Source: Euryarchaeota archaeon UBA121
Lineage (GTDB): Archaea; Thermoplasmatota; Poseidoniia; Poseidoniales; Thalassarchaeaceae
DNA length: 24,595 nt
NCBI GenBank assembly: GCA_002499865.1
Contig: DANL01000041.1
Span: forward strand, 8,666 to 33,260
Direction: 5' to 3'
The position numbers and the translations under genes were made by a program. Each line of letters starts with the position of its first letter. The first letter of the stretch is position 1. The notes beneath the pieces are model-generated. The model was given only the letters and a program-made list of their open reading frames with translations, did no database searches and was not told the DNA's origin. Positions 14,918-23,146 of the stretch are shown piece by piece.

Positions 14918-16486
14918 ATGCACTGGGCAGATTTCAGAGCTCAGAGATTATCTGAGAGAAAAGTACCACAGGTAATCGTCTCCGGCATAACTCCATCGGG
15001 CGAATTTCATATTGGCCATCTTAGAGAAATTCTTACGGCAGAGATGATACATAGGGCATGTCTAGATGCTGGACTCGATTCCAGATATGTCTTCATAGTT
15101 GATTCTATGGACCCGTTACGAAGGGTGTATGACTTTCTATCTCCCGAATATGAGAAATACATAGGCGTACCTCTTGCTTACATCCCAGCCCCTAATGCTG
15201 ATGGGACCCCGAGTACTGGTTCAGTAAGCTATGCTGAATACTTCTTGAATCCATTTTTAGAATCCCTGAGAGAGATAGGAGTATTTCCAGAGATAGAGAT
15301 GAATCATGAGGCTTACGAAGATGGAAGATTCTCGGAAAAGATTGATCAGGCCATCTGCAATAGACAAGAAATTAGAGAGATAATAATGACAGTATCTGGA
15401 AGAGAGCTTCCTGAAGACTGGTTTCCCTATAGCCCTCGTGGACCAAACGGAAGTATGGATGGGGTTAGAGTAACTGATTACGAATATCCCTTTGTTTCCT
15501 GGGAGGATGAAAATGGAGTCACTGGGGCCGCAGATATCAGGAAGGCCGATGGGAAGATGCCGTGGAGGATTGATTGGGCTGCTCGATGGATAATCCATCA
15601 AGTAACCTGTGAGCCAGCTGGCAAGGATCATGGCGCGGCTGGAGGTAGTTTTGATACTGGAATACCGATTTGTGAAGTTCTTGGTGGGACTCCTCCTGAG
15701 AAGATAGTTTACGAGTGGATTCAACTTAAGGGAATGGGGCCGATGTCCAGCTCATCAGGAGTCACGATAGGGCCGATGGAAGCTCTCTCCCTAGTACCTC
15801 CTGAAATCCTCCGATATGTTATCGCCAGGAGTAAGATTGGGAGGCATATTGAGTTTGATACAGGATCGGCCTTGTTCGAGATGGCAGATGAATACGAACG
15901 TCTACTTTCTAGGACTGAAACTGGAGAGATTACAAAGCGTATGCAGACAAGGATCGATACTAGGAAAGGGGCACTTAGGTTGAGTCAGGTAGTAAGAAAC
16001 TCCGACCCCTCTGATTCGATCGCAGGTGTTTCTTTCAGGCATCTATCAATGCTTGCACAAATCAAGTCCTCTGATGAGGAGATCTGGGAATCTCTTAGAA
16101 ATAGTGGGCATCTGTCTGGAAATCCCTGTGATTCATTAGTGGTTAGATTGAATAAGATGAGAAATTGGATAGGTGGAAGTCACTTTCCGGAAGATGCCCG
16201 AATAATAATACAGACTGCGATTGGAGATGATTTTAGAGAGAATACATCGGAAGAACAGAAGATCTTCTTGAGAAGATTAAGTAAATCTCTGGAAGATTGC
16301 GAGTGGGGCCAGGATTCCATAAGAGAGAAAATTAGGGAGTGTACTAGAATTTGTGAGCTAGTTCCCAGAGATGGTTTCTCAGCACTATACTGGGCACTAC
16401 TTGGGAGAAGTCATGGACCTAGGGCATCAGCCTTAATTTCTGAAATGGACAAGCGAGTATTGATTGATCTTCTGTCTGGCGTATGA
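14918..16486 (+). CDS. lysS: Lysyl-tRNA synthetase, class I
   Basis: The class I form of LysRS, found in most archaea and some bacteria, charging tRNA-Lys. Seen: GITPSGEFHIGHLRE (23-37) with HIGH at 31-34, the active-site WRIDWAARW (216-224), GKDHGAAGGSFDTG (235-248), and the KMSKS-like loop GMGPMSSSSG (272-281). That loop lacks both lysines usually seen (see findings). The carboxyl-terminal helical domain is complete; length 522 is normal. GAGGAAG precedes the ATG. The last four bases overlap the next gene (ATGA), which implies translational coupling. Confidence 0.95.
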   Translation: MHWADFRAQRLSERKVPQVIVSGITPSGEFHIGHLREILTAEMIHRACLDAGLDSRYVFIVDSMDPLRRVYDFLSPEYEKYIGVPLAYIPAPNADGTPSTGSVSYAEYFLNPFLESLREIGVFPEIEMNHEAYEDGRFSEKIDQAICNRQEIREIIMTVSGRELPEDWFPYSPRGPNGSMDGVRVTDYEYPFVSWEDENGVTGAADIRKADGKMPWRIDWAARWIIHQVTCEPAGKDHGAAGGSFDTGIPICEVLGGTPPEKIVYEWIQLKGMGPMSSSSGVTIGPMEALSLVPPEILRYVIARSKIGRHIEFDTGSALFEMADEYERLLSRTETGEITKRMQTRIDTRKGALRLSQVVRNSDPSDSIAGVSFRHLSMLAQIKSSDEEIWESLRNSGHLSGNPCDSLVVRLNKMRNWIGGSHFPEDARIIIQTAIGDDFRENTSEEQKIFLRRLSKSLEDCEWGQDSIREKIRECTRICELVPRDGFSALYWALLGRSHGPRASALISEMDKRVLIDLLSGV

Positions 16487-17220
16487 AGGGCTTAACCATG
16501 AGATCTGATCATCTACCATTCCCAATGCCTGAACGTCCTCATTCATTAGTTCAGGAGTGGAAGAAACTCACTTTCATGCACTGGGAGGTAGATCCGGTGA
16601 AGCTAGCGAAATATATTCCAGATGGCTTGGAAATAGATTTATTCGAGGGCAGAGCATTCATTGGAACAATTCCATTCATTATGGCCAATGTCAGACCTAG
16701 AATGACTTTTCCGATACCTGGGGTCTCGACCTTTCCTGAGATTAATATCAGGACCTACGTAAGAAGGGGGAGTCGTGCTGGCGTTCTTTTCTTGACTCTT
16801 GAAGCTCAGAGTCTGATTACTTGCTCCTACGCACCGAGAGCCTACGGACTACCATATAGGTATTCAATAGCAAATGTCCTGTCACAGGATGGAAAATATC
16901 AGTGGAACGCCTGTAGAAAAGATGGCAGTCACCGGATTATTGGCGAATGCACGTGGGATAAGCAGGAGGAAGTAGCTCAGAAGGGCACTCTGGAAGAGTT
17001 TCTCTTTGAGAGGTATTGCTTGTACACAACTCATAGAGGAAATTTGTGTGTAGCCTACACTCACCATGAGCCTTGGAAATTTGGGACTGGAGAGGTAAAG
17101 TTGGAGTCTAACTCACTTACCGATGAGTTCGACTTGGGCATTAGTAATGTGCTAGTGCCAGACTTAGTGCATGTTTCAGAAGGAGTATATGTGAAGACTT
17201 GGTCAGCTGAGGTGGTCTAA
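16483..17220 (+). CDS. DUF2071 (YqjF-like) protein
   Basis: Member of the DUF2071 family, with an acetoacetate decarboxylase-like beta fold and no firmly assigned reaction. Seen: the family start WKKLTFMHWEVDPVKLAKYIPDG (26-48), LEIDLFEGRAFIGTIPFIMANVRPRM, FPEINIRTYVRRGSRAGVLFLTLEAQS, and APRAYGLPY. Length 245 is normal. It overlaps LysRS by four bases (ATGA) and the next gene by one base (TAATG), so it is firmly in the operon. A second ATG six codons in (16498) is possible as start. Function in this setting unknown. Confidence 0.88.
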   Translation: MKGLTMRSDHLPFPMPERPHSLVQEWKKLTFMHWEVDPVKLAKYIPDGLEIDLFEGRAFIGTIPFIMANVRPRMTFPIPGVSTFPEINIRTYVRRGSRAGVLFLTLEAQSLITCSYAPRAYGLPYRYSIANVLSQDGKYQWNACRKDGSHRIIGECTWDKQEEVAQKGTLEEFLFERYCLYTTHRGNLCVAYTHHEPWKFGTGEVKLESNSLTDEFDLGISNVLVPDLVHVSEGVYVKTWSAEVV

Positions 17221-17612
17221 TGGTTCTTGATGAGAGTCGAGATGTATTGATACTAGACGGGGACTGTGGCCTTTGTCATCGACTGGCAGAATTCATCGAT
17301 AAGCGAATTATGGATAAGGAATTATTGGCATTCAGGCCTGGTAATTCAGAAGATGCTGAATTGCTATTTTCTAAGATGCCGGAGTCATTAAGAAGGGAAG
17401 ATACGGTATATCTAATCAGAAGGGGGAGGGTGTACATCCGCTCCGCTGCAGCGATTCGCTGTCTTCTTTACATGGGAGTACACTGGAGGTCAGTATTTCC
17501 GATATTGTGGATTATACCACTCCCGATTAGAGACCTAGCATATCGAATAGTTGCTAGATATAGGCATCTATTTTTCAAGCGTCCTGAGTACTGTAGTTTT
17601 AGGATGGACTAG
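17220..17612 (+). CDS. DCC family thiol-disulfide oxidoreductase (DUF393)
   Basis: Small thioredoxin-like protein of the DCC family, named for its DxxCxxC start. Seen: LILDGDCGLCHRL (10-22) with Cys16 and Cys19, then DTVYLIRRGRVYIRSAAAIRCLLYMG (about 61-86). A hydrophobic segment FPILWIIPLPIRDLAYRIVARYR (about 93-115) is typical of the family, and the end is RPEYCSFR. It probably performs dithiol-disulfide exchange; its partner is unknown. Its ATG overlaps the DUF2071 stop by one base, so the two are translated together. DCC proteins are mainly bacterial, and transfer is plausible. Confidence 0.9.
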   Translation: MVLDESRDVLILDGDCGLCHRLAEFIDKRIMDKELLAFRPGNSEDAELLFSKMPESLRREDTVYLIRRGRVYIRSAAAIRCLLYMGVHWRSVFPILWIIPLPIRDLAYRIVARYRHLFFKRPEYCSFRMD

Positions 17613-17621
17613 GTGAAGTAG

Positions 17622-18383
17622 ATGAAAATAAGACTGCATCAGTTTCTATCAAGGACAGGTCATTTTAGTTCTAAAAATAAACTCAAGAAGGCCGTTTGGG
17701 ACGGTTCAGTATCAGTTGGCGGAAGAGTAGTGAAAGACATTTCATATGAGTTCAATCCAGATAAAAGGGAGGTCATTTACAATGGTATTAGTTTGAGTCT
17801 TCCAAGTAATTATGACTACTTCATACTGAATAAACCAAAGGGAGTGATATGCTCAAGGATAAACAAACATGAGAGATCACTGAACAAGAAATCTGTTTTC
17901 TCATTGTTCGAAAATCTTGTTGACTCTAAAGTCTTGGACTCGTTAGTAACAGTTGGAAGGCTAGACGAAGGCACCACTGGACTTCTGATATTGACCAATG
18001 ATGGATCATTGGTAAATGACATAGCAAACCCTTCAAAAAATATTGGAAAAACCTATTCTTTGAAAGTCTCTAAGAGAGTCACTTCCGAATTAATCAATTC
18101 CATTAGGAAAGGAGTTAGCATAGATATCATCAGGGACGGTATTACTGAGGAATATACAACTATGCCCGCCCTAGTAACAAAGCTTAGTGACTACAGTATT
18201 GAAGTAACCATTTTCGAAGGGAAAAAGAGGCAGATTCGAAGAATGATAGAGGCACTAGGCAATAGAGTATTGCAATTGCATAGGTCCTCGATAGGAAGTT
18301 TAGATTTGGAAGCCTATTCATTAGAACCAGGACAGTACAAAGAGGAGTCACGAGAAGAAATTGTACAAAGGATAGGCGCCTAA
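17622..18383 (+). CDS. RsuA/RluB/RluE/RluF-family pseudouridine synthase
   Basis: Bacterial-type pseudouridine synthase acting on rRNA or tRNA. Seen: an amino-terminal S4 RNA-binding domain (about 1-50, LHQFLSRTG and VSVGGRVV), LNKPKGVICS (69-78), the catalytic-aspartate motif VGRLDEGTTGLLILTNDG (111-128, Asp115), GKTYSLKVS, and FEGKKRQIRRMIEALG near the end. Length 253 matches. AGGTGA lies five bases before the ATG. Five 60-base lines counted by eye gave 18-26 G+C each, clearly lower than the neighbouring LysRS and CarB coding lines, so acquisition from a lower-GC donor is likely. The target nucleotide cannot be told. The end is three bases from the convergent carB end. Confidence 0.9.
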   Translation: MKIRLHQFLSRTGHFSSKNKLKKAVWDGSVSVGGRVVKDISYEFNPDKREVIYNGISLSLPSNYDYFILNKPKGVICSRINKHERSLNKKSVFSLFENLVDSKVLDSLVTVGRLDEGTTGLLILTNDGSLVNDIANPSKNIGKTYSLKVSKRVTSELINSIRKGVSIDIIRDGITEEYTTMPALVTKLSDYSIEVTIFEGKKRQIRRMIEALGNRVLQLHRSSIGSLDLEAYSLEPGQYKEESREEIVQRIGA

Positions 18384-18386
18384 GTG

Positions 18387-21300
18387 TCAGTCTAATGTTG
18401 AAATATCCAACAAACGGGGTTCTGGTGTTCCTAGTTGCATTTCAGCTATTGCTTCCACTTCCATCTTTGCCCCTGCCATTGTGGTAACGAAAGGGATGTT
18501 TAGCTCTACGGCTAATCTCCTCATCATATTGCCGTCTAATACTGCCCCACCAGTCGCCGTAGGGGTGTTAATTACTAGCTGTATCATTCCCCTCCTCATT
18601 AAATCGAGAGCATCAGGGGACTTTCTTTCTTCAATTCTGTAGCATGTCTCTACTTCCAGTGACCCGTTCTCTCTGAGAGCGAGTGCAGTTCCTGGTGTGG
18701 CGTGAATCTTGAAGCCCATCTCTTGTAGGCGCTTTGCTAGCTCAATTGTACCATTCTTGTCCTCATCCTTGACAGTGATATATACCCCTCCTGATGTAGG
18801 CACAGGTAACTCTGTGGCCATTCTTGCTTTGAGATATGCAGCTGCTGGCCTTACGTGTGAGCCCATAACTTCCCCTGTAGACTTCATTTCAGGACCTGGT
18901 GCGGGATCTAGTCCTCTTAGTTTTATAAATGGGAAAACTGGGGCCTTTACGGATACTGCCTCAGTCTGTGGCTTGGGTATGTCAAGAGAGGAAAGTTTCT
19001 CCCCAAGAGCCACTCTTGCGGCTATTCTAGCAAGGGGGACTCCAGTGGCTTTAGCGACAAAGGGGAACGTTCTAGATCCTCTTGGATTGACCTCTAAAAC
19101 ATATAATTCCTCGTCCCTAATTGCAAATTGAATATTGTAACAACCCCTAATTCCTAATTCTAAGCCAATAGTAGTGGTCCATTCCTCAACCTTTGAGAGT
19201 ATGTCTTCAGAGATATTCTGAGGAGGTATGAAGCAGGTCGAGTCACCTGAATGGATTCCGGCTTCTTCTAAATGCTCCATGATTGCTCCGATGAGAACTT
19301 CTTCTCCATCGCAGACGGCGTCGACATCAAGCTCTATGGCATTACCTAGATACTCGTCAATCAGTAAAGGCCTATCGGGCGAAACAAATGCCTCGGCCAT
19401 ATATGCCTCCAATTGCCTATCATTGGATAGTATCTCCATCCCTCTTCCTCCCAATACATAGGATGGACGAATTAGAACTGGGTATCCAATAGAAGAAACC
19501 GCCTTCCTGACTCCATCTGAATCTATGGCGGTCATGCCCCTTGGCATTTCCAATTGACATCTCTCAGCAAAATCTTCGAATCTCTGCCTATCACTGGCCT
19601 CATCTACGGCTTCAGGGGTCGTTCCTTCGATTACCAAACTTAGACCTAATTTTTCCAGGTGGGATAGATTATCTGAAAGTGGCAAAGCCAGATTGATTGC
19701 GGTCTGACCACCGAACTGAAGGAGGATTCCATGAGCTTTCTCTCGAAGTAAAATCTCGGAAACTGATTCCAGATTTAGTGGATCGAAATATAGCCTATCG
19801 CTAGTGTCGAAATCAGTTGAAACGGTTTCTGGGTTGTTATTGATAATAATCGCTTCATGCCCCATTTCTCTTATCGCGCCTACGGCATGGACGCATCCAT
19901 AATCAAACTCTATGCCTTGACCAATTCTGATGGGACCAGATCCAATAACGACTACTCTTTGCTTAGACTTAGCCTCTAGTCCTGGGACTAAATCAACACC
20001 ATTTTCCCCAGTTCCTCCCTCATATGTTGAATAATAGTAAGGAGTGACTGCGGCGAACTCTGCTGCGCATGAATCAACCATTCTAAATCTTGGATGGATG
20101 TCCAATTGGTGTCTTCTGATTGTAACTGCTGCCTCTCCCCTTCCCGAGGGCAAATTCTTGAATCCAGAGGGAGGAAAACCACAGAGTGCGTCTGCAATAT
20201 GTAAATCTGTAAATCCTACTCCTTTCCAAGACCTCATCTCTGGCTCGGGGATTTCAGAAGGGCGGAGACCCATCTCGCCGGCGGCCCTAATCTCAGTTTC
20301 AACGGCGGCCATTTTCTCAAATCTGTGTAAGAACCACCTAGTCACTCCTCCAGTTAAGTCCCTGACATCCTCTAACGAATAACCTCTTCTGAATGCCTCC
20401 ATGATTGCAGACATTCTCCTATCTGTGGGCACTCTGAGCCAATCTTCTAAAATTGCAGTAGGGAGTTCCTCGGAAGACCTCTCATCCATAGATTCGCCTC
20501 CTGAAGAATCAGCCATGGTGAGTGGCCTAGGATGTGGTTTACCATACTCTAGACTTGCCCATGCCTTGAGAAAAGCCTCTTCAAAACATCTCCCAATTGC
20601 CATCACTTCTCCTGTTGATTTCATGGAGGTTCCGATTGTTCTATCGGCTGTCCTAAATTTATCAAACGGCCATCTTGGTATTTTCACTACACAGTAGTCC
20701 AATGTAGGTTCGAAAGCGGCAGTTGTCCCCTTGCCAGTGATTGGATTGGGGAGCTCATCTAGAGTATACCCTACGGCTATCAGAGCGGCCATTCTAGCAA
20801 TTGGATAGCCTGTTGCCTTGGATGCCAAAGCCGATGAGCGTGATACTCTCGGATTGACCTCGATAACTCGATACTGGCCCGTGGACTGCTCTACTGCAAA
20901 CTGAACATTGCATCCCCCTTTGATATTGAGTCTTCTAATAAGTTTCAATGCCGCGTCTCTCAACATCTGATGATCACGATCTGAAAGAGTCTGTTGAGGT
21001 GCGACGACAACAGATTCTCCCGTATGAACTCCCATTGGATCGAGGTTCTCCATGGTGCACACGATAATTGCATTATCAGCGGCATCCCTCATCACCTCAT
21101 ACTCATGTTCTTGCCATCCTAAGATGCTGACCTCAATGAGTACTTGACCTATGGCTGATTGCAGAAGCCCCTGGCTGGCAATCTCTACTAGCTCCCCTTT
21201 GTTGAATGCGGTTCCACCACCTAATCCTCCAAGTGTGAACGCTGGACGTATTAGAAGCGGGTATTTTCCAATTTTTTCTGCTGCATCTAAGACCTCTTTG

Positions 21301-21755
21301 ATCGATGAGCAGGCTACCGCTTCACACACTGGAAGATCGATACCCTCGCAGACTCTTTTGAAGAGATCTCTATCCTCAGCCTCGTCTATAGATGCTAGAT
21401 CGCATCCTATCAGTTCTACTCCTAACTCATCCAATGAGCCATCCTTGGCCAGTGCGGAGGCAATATTTAATGCCGTTTGACCACCCATACCTGCTAGAAT
21501 TGCGTCTGGTTTCTCTAGCTCGAGAATTCTCTTTACGACCTCAGGGAGAAGTGGCTCTATGTATATCCTATCTGCCATTTCTGGGTCATTCTGTATTGTC
21601 GCTGGATTGGAATTGATCAATATTACTTCGTATCCATCATCTCTCAAAGCCCTGCATGCCTGAGAACCTGAAAAATCAAACTCAGCCGCCTGGCCGATTC
21701 TAATAGGTCCGCTCCCAAGTATTACTATTCTTGAGAGATCGTTCCTTCGGGGCAC
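18387..21755 (-). CDS. carB: Carbamoyl-phosphate synthase large subunit
   Basis: Makes carbamoyl phosphate from bicarbonate, ATP and glutamine-derived ammonia for arginine and pyrimidines. Seen: two homologous halves, each starting GSGPIRIGQ (14-22 and 605-613), ATP-grasp blocks (IRPAFTLGGLGGG, IRPSYVLGGRG), EVNPRVSRSSALASKATGYP and EVNPRGSRTFPFVAKATGVP, the oligomerisation region with VDSCAAEF and TPYYYSTYE, and an MGS-like regulatory domain at the end (about 1000-1122). The 1122 residues exceed the roughly 1070 usual in E. coli. Extra residues sit in the region 411-432 and around 525-540 (see findings). The start is GTG, overlapping the carA stop by one base (TAGTG), with an excellent ribosome site just upstream. 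Confidence 0.97.
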   Translation of the reverse strand: MPRRNDLSRIVILGSGPIRIGQAAEFDFSGSQACRALRDDGYEVILINSNPATIQNDPEMADRIYIEPLLPEVVKRILELEKPDAILAGMGGQTALNIASALAKDGSLDELGVELIGCDLASIDEAEDRDLFKRVCEGIDLPVCEAVACSSIKEVLDAAEKIGKYPLLIRPAFTLGGLGGGTAFNKGELVEIASQGLLQSAIGQVLIEVSILGWQEHEYEVMRDAADNAIIVCTMENLDPMGVHTGESVVVAPQQTLSDRDHQMLRDAALKLIRRLNIKGGCNVQFAVEQSTGQYRVIEVNPRVSRSSALASKATGYPIARMAALIAVGYTLDELPNPITGKGTTAAFEPTLDYCVVKIPRWPFDKFRTADRTIGTSMKSTGEVMAIGRCFEEAFLKAWASLEYGKPHPRPLTMADSSGGESMDERSSEELPTAILEDWLRVPTDRRMSAIMEAFRRGYSLEDVRDLTGGVTRWFLHRFEKMAAVETEIRAAGEMGLRPSEIPEPEMRSWKGVGFTDLHIADALCGFPPSGFKNLPSGRGEAAVTIRRHQLDIHPRFRMVDSCAAEFAAVTPYYYSTYEGGTGENGVDLVPGLEAKSKQRVVVIGSGPIRIGQGIEFDYGCVHAVGAIREMGHEAIIINNNPETVSTDFDTSDRLYFDPLNLESVSEILLREKAHGILLQFGGQTAINLALPLSDNLSHLEKLGLSLVIEGTTPEAVDEASDRQRFEDFAERCQLEMPRGMTAIDSDGVRKAVSSIGYPVLIRPSYVLGGRGMEILSNDRQLEAYMAEAFVSPDRPLLIDEYLGNAIELDVDAVCDGEEVLIGAIMEHLEEAGIHSGDSTCFIPPQNISEDILSKVEEWTTTIGLELGIRGCYNIQFAIRDEELYVLEVNPRGSRTFPFVAKATGVPLARIAARVALGEKLSSLDIPKPQTEAVSVKAPVFPFIKLRGLDPAPGPEMKSTGEVMGSHVRPAAAYLKARMATELPVPTSGGVYITVKDEDKNGTIELAKRLQEMGFKIHATPGTALALRENGSLEVETCYRIEERKSPDALDLMRRGMIQLVINTPTATGGAVLDGNMMRRLAVELNIPFVTTMAGAKMEVEAIAEMQLGTPEPRLLDISTLD

Positions 21756-23089
21756 TAATTCCCACCTCCTCCTATGATGGCTGGTTGCGGATCTCCTGAC
21801 AGATGGTCAGCAACTATTTCAGCAAATCTGTCGAATAGCGGGGAAGCGTCATGTGGACCTGGACAGGCTTCGGGATGGAACTGGATGGTGAATGCTGGCT
21901 TGCCGACTAAATCAAGACCCTCAACAGTTCTGTCATTGGCATTTACGTGCCTGACTGTAAATTCGGCATCTAAGATATTACTTCCTGCAACGGAGCATGC
22001 ACCCGAGGGATGTGGGGCGAGCATTCCTTTGCTGGGGTCTTCTACTGCAAAACCGTGATTCTGACTGGTAATGTCAACCTTGCCAGTTACCAGATCAAGA
22101 ACGGGCTGATTTGATCCCCTATGGCCATACCTGAGCTTGTATGTCCTCAACCCTGCTGCGAGGCCCATCAGTTGGTGCCCGAGACAAATCCCCATCACGG
22201 GCATATCGGATCTGACGGCGGCGGCGAGAGAATCGCGAGCGGTTGAAGCTGTCCCAGGGTGAGCTGGATCGCCGGGACCATTAGATGCGAAAAGGGCATC
22301 AGGCTTCCAATCATCCATTATTTCTTGAAATGTCATTGAAGCGGGGCACCAGACTACCTCAAATCTCCTACAAAGCTCTCTGATAATATTGTATTTTATT
22401 CCACAGTCTAACACTGCCAATCTGGGTAACTTCTGACCGTTTTCCCCAGTAGCCCCGGGGTTGGCAATAACTGGCTTGTCAACAGTCACTGATTTTACCA
22501 AATCTTCCTGATCTGGAGGAGACATTTTTGACAACAACCTTTCCATCTCGCTCGCCTTTTCTACAGGTCCAAAAACGCAAAGAAGAGTGCCATATTCTCT
22601 TACTCTCCTAGTTAAGTCCCTTGTATCGACACCTTGGATCCCTGGAACTCCATGGGATAAAAGTAAATCATGGACACTACCGACAGAATCTCTATGATCG
22701 GGAATGGCCATCATTTGTTTACAAACCACTCCTCTCGGATGAACCTTTGAGGACTCTGAGATTTGAGGAATTATGCCATAATTTCCCAATAAAGGCCATG
22801 TGAAGGTTAGTACTTGTCCTGCGAATGATGGATCTGTCAAGCTCTCCTGATATCCTGCCATCCCAGTTGTGAAAACTAGTTCTCCCTGGGCTATCGTTTC
22901 AGCTCCAAATAGAACTCCATTGTATCTGGTTCCATCTGCCAGAATCAATAATCCAGGTACCTCGCTGGGAGGATTTCTGCTCTGTGAATCGACTAGTCCA
23001 TCTGCCGCATCTGGGAAGATTGGTGGGTCTGAAACACCCGGAATATCTGCGCCGGGTATGAATCCGCGTTGCAGTCCCGACCCCGACAT
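21755..23089 (-). CDS. carA: Carbamoyl-phosphate synthase small (glutaminase) subunit
   Basis: Class I glutamine amidotransferase that supplies ammonia to CarB. Seen: the CarA-specific amino domain (LADGTRYNG, GELVFTTGMAGYQESLTDPSFAGQ, 69-92), RPxxSNGPGDP-type FASNGPGDPAHPG (268-279), the nucleophile in PVMGICLGHQ (Cys302), and the triad His405 and Glu407 in FHPEACPGPHD. Length 444 exceeds the usual 360-390. About 45 residues (Gly/Pro/Asp-rich, MSGSGLQRGFIPGADIP onward) precede the normal start and I see no nearby downstream ATG, so the extension appears genuine or a TTG is used. A TATA-like box about 28 bases upstream supports the ATG at 23089. Confidence 0.95.
   Translation of the reverse strand: MSGSGLQRGFIPGADIPGVSDPPIFPDAADGLVDSQSRNPPSEVPGLLILADGTRYNGVLFGAETIAQGELVFTTGMAGYQESLTDPSFAGQVLTFTWPLLGNYGIIPQISESSKVHPRGVVCKQMMAIPDHRDSVGSVHDLLLSHGVPGIQGVDTRDLTRRVREYGTLLCVFGPVEKASEMERLLSKMSPPDQEDLVKSVTVDKPVIANPGATGENGQKLPRLAVLDCGIKYNIIRELCRRFEVVWCPASMTFQEIMDDWKPDALFASNGPGDPAHPGTASTARDSLAAAVRSDMPVMGICLGHQLMGLAAGLRTYKLRYGHRGSNQPVLDLVTGKVDITSQNHGFAVEDPSKGMLAPHPSGACSVAGSNILDAEFTVRHVNANDRTVEGLDLVGKPAFTIQFHPEACPGPHDASPLFDRFAEIVADHLSGDPQPAIIGGGGN
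21761..21772 (-). promoter_or_regulatory. Strong ribosome-binding site of carB
   Basis: GGAGGAGGTGGG on the minus strand, ending five bases before the GTG start at 21755. It lies within the last carA codons (Gly-Gly-Gly) and supports the GTG start and coupled translation. Confidence 0.6.
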
Positions 23090-23114
23090 CAGCGAAGCTG
23101 CACAAATACGTCAC

Positions 23115-23120
23115 TTAATC
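23115..23120 (-). promoter_or_regulatory. Candidate TATA-like element for carAB
   Basis: Minus-strand GATTAA is 26-31 bases before ATG 23089, in the 57-base gap after trm56. It would make carA leaderless, in line with no ribosome site before it. Weak evidence. Confidence 0.25.
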
Positions 23121-23146
23121 ATTGATGAAGAAGTATACATTTTCAC

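Noticed and set aside
18709..19131. Plus-strand open frames within carB (also 20044, 20401, 21151)
   Set aside because: Antisense to a very strongly conserved gene; Ser/Pro-rich products with no family pattern.
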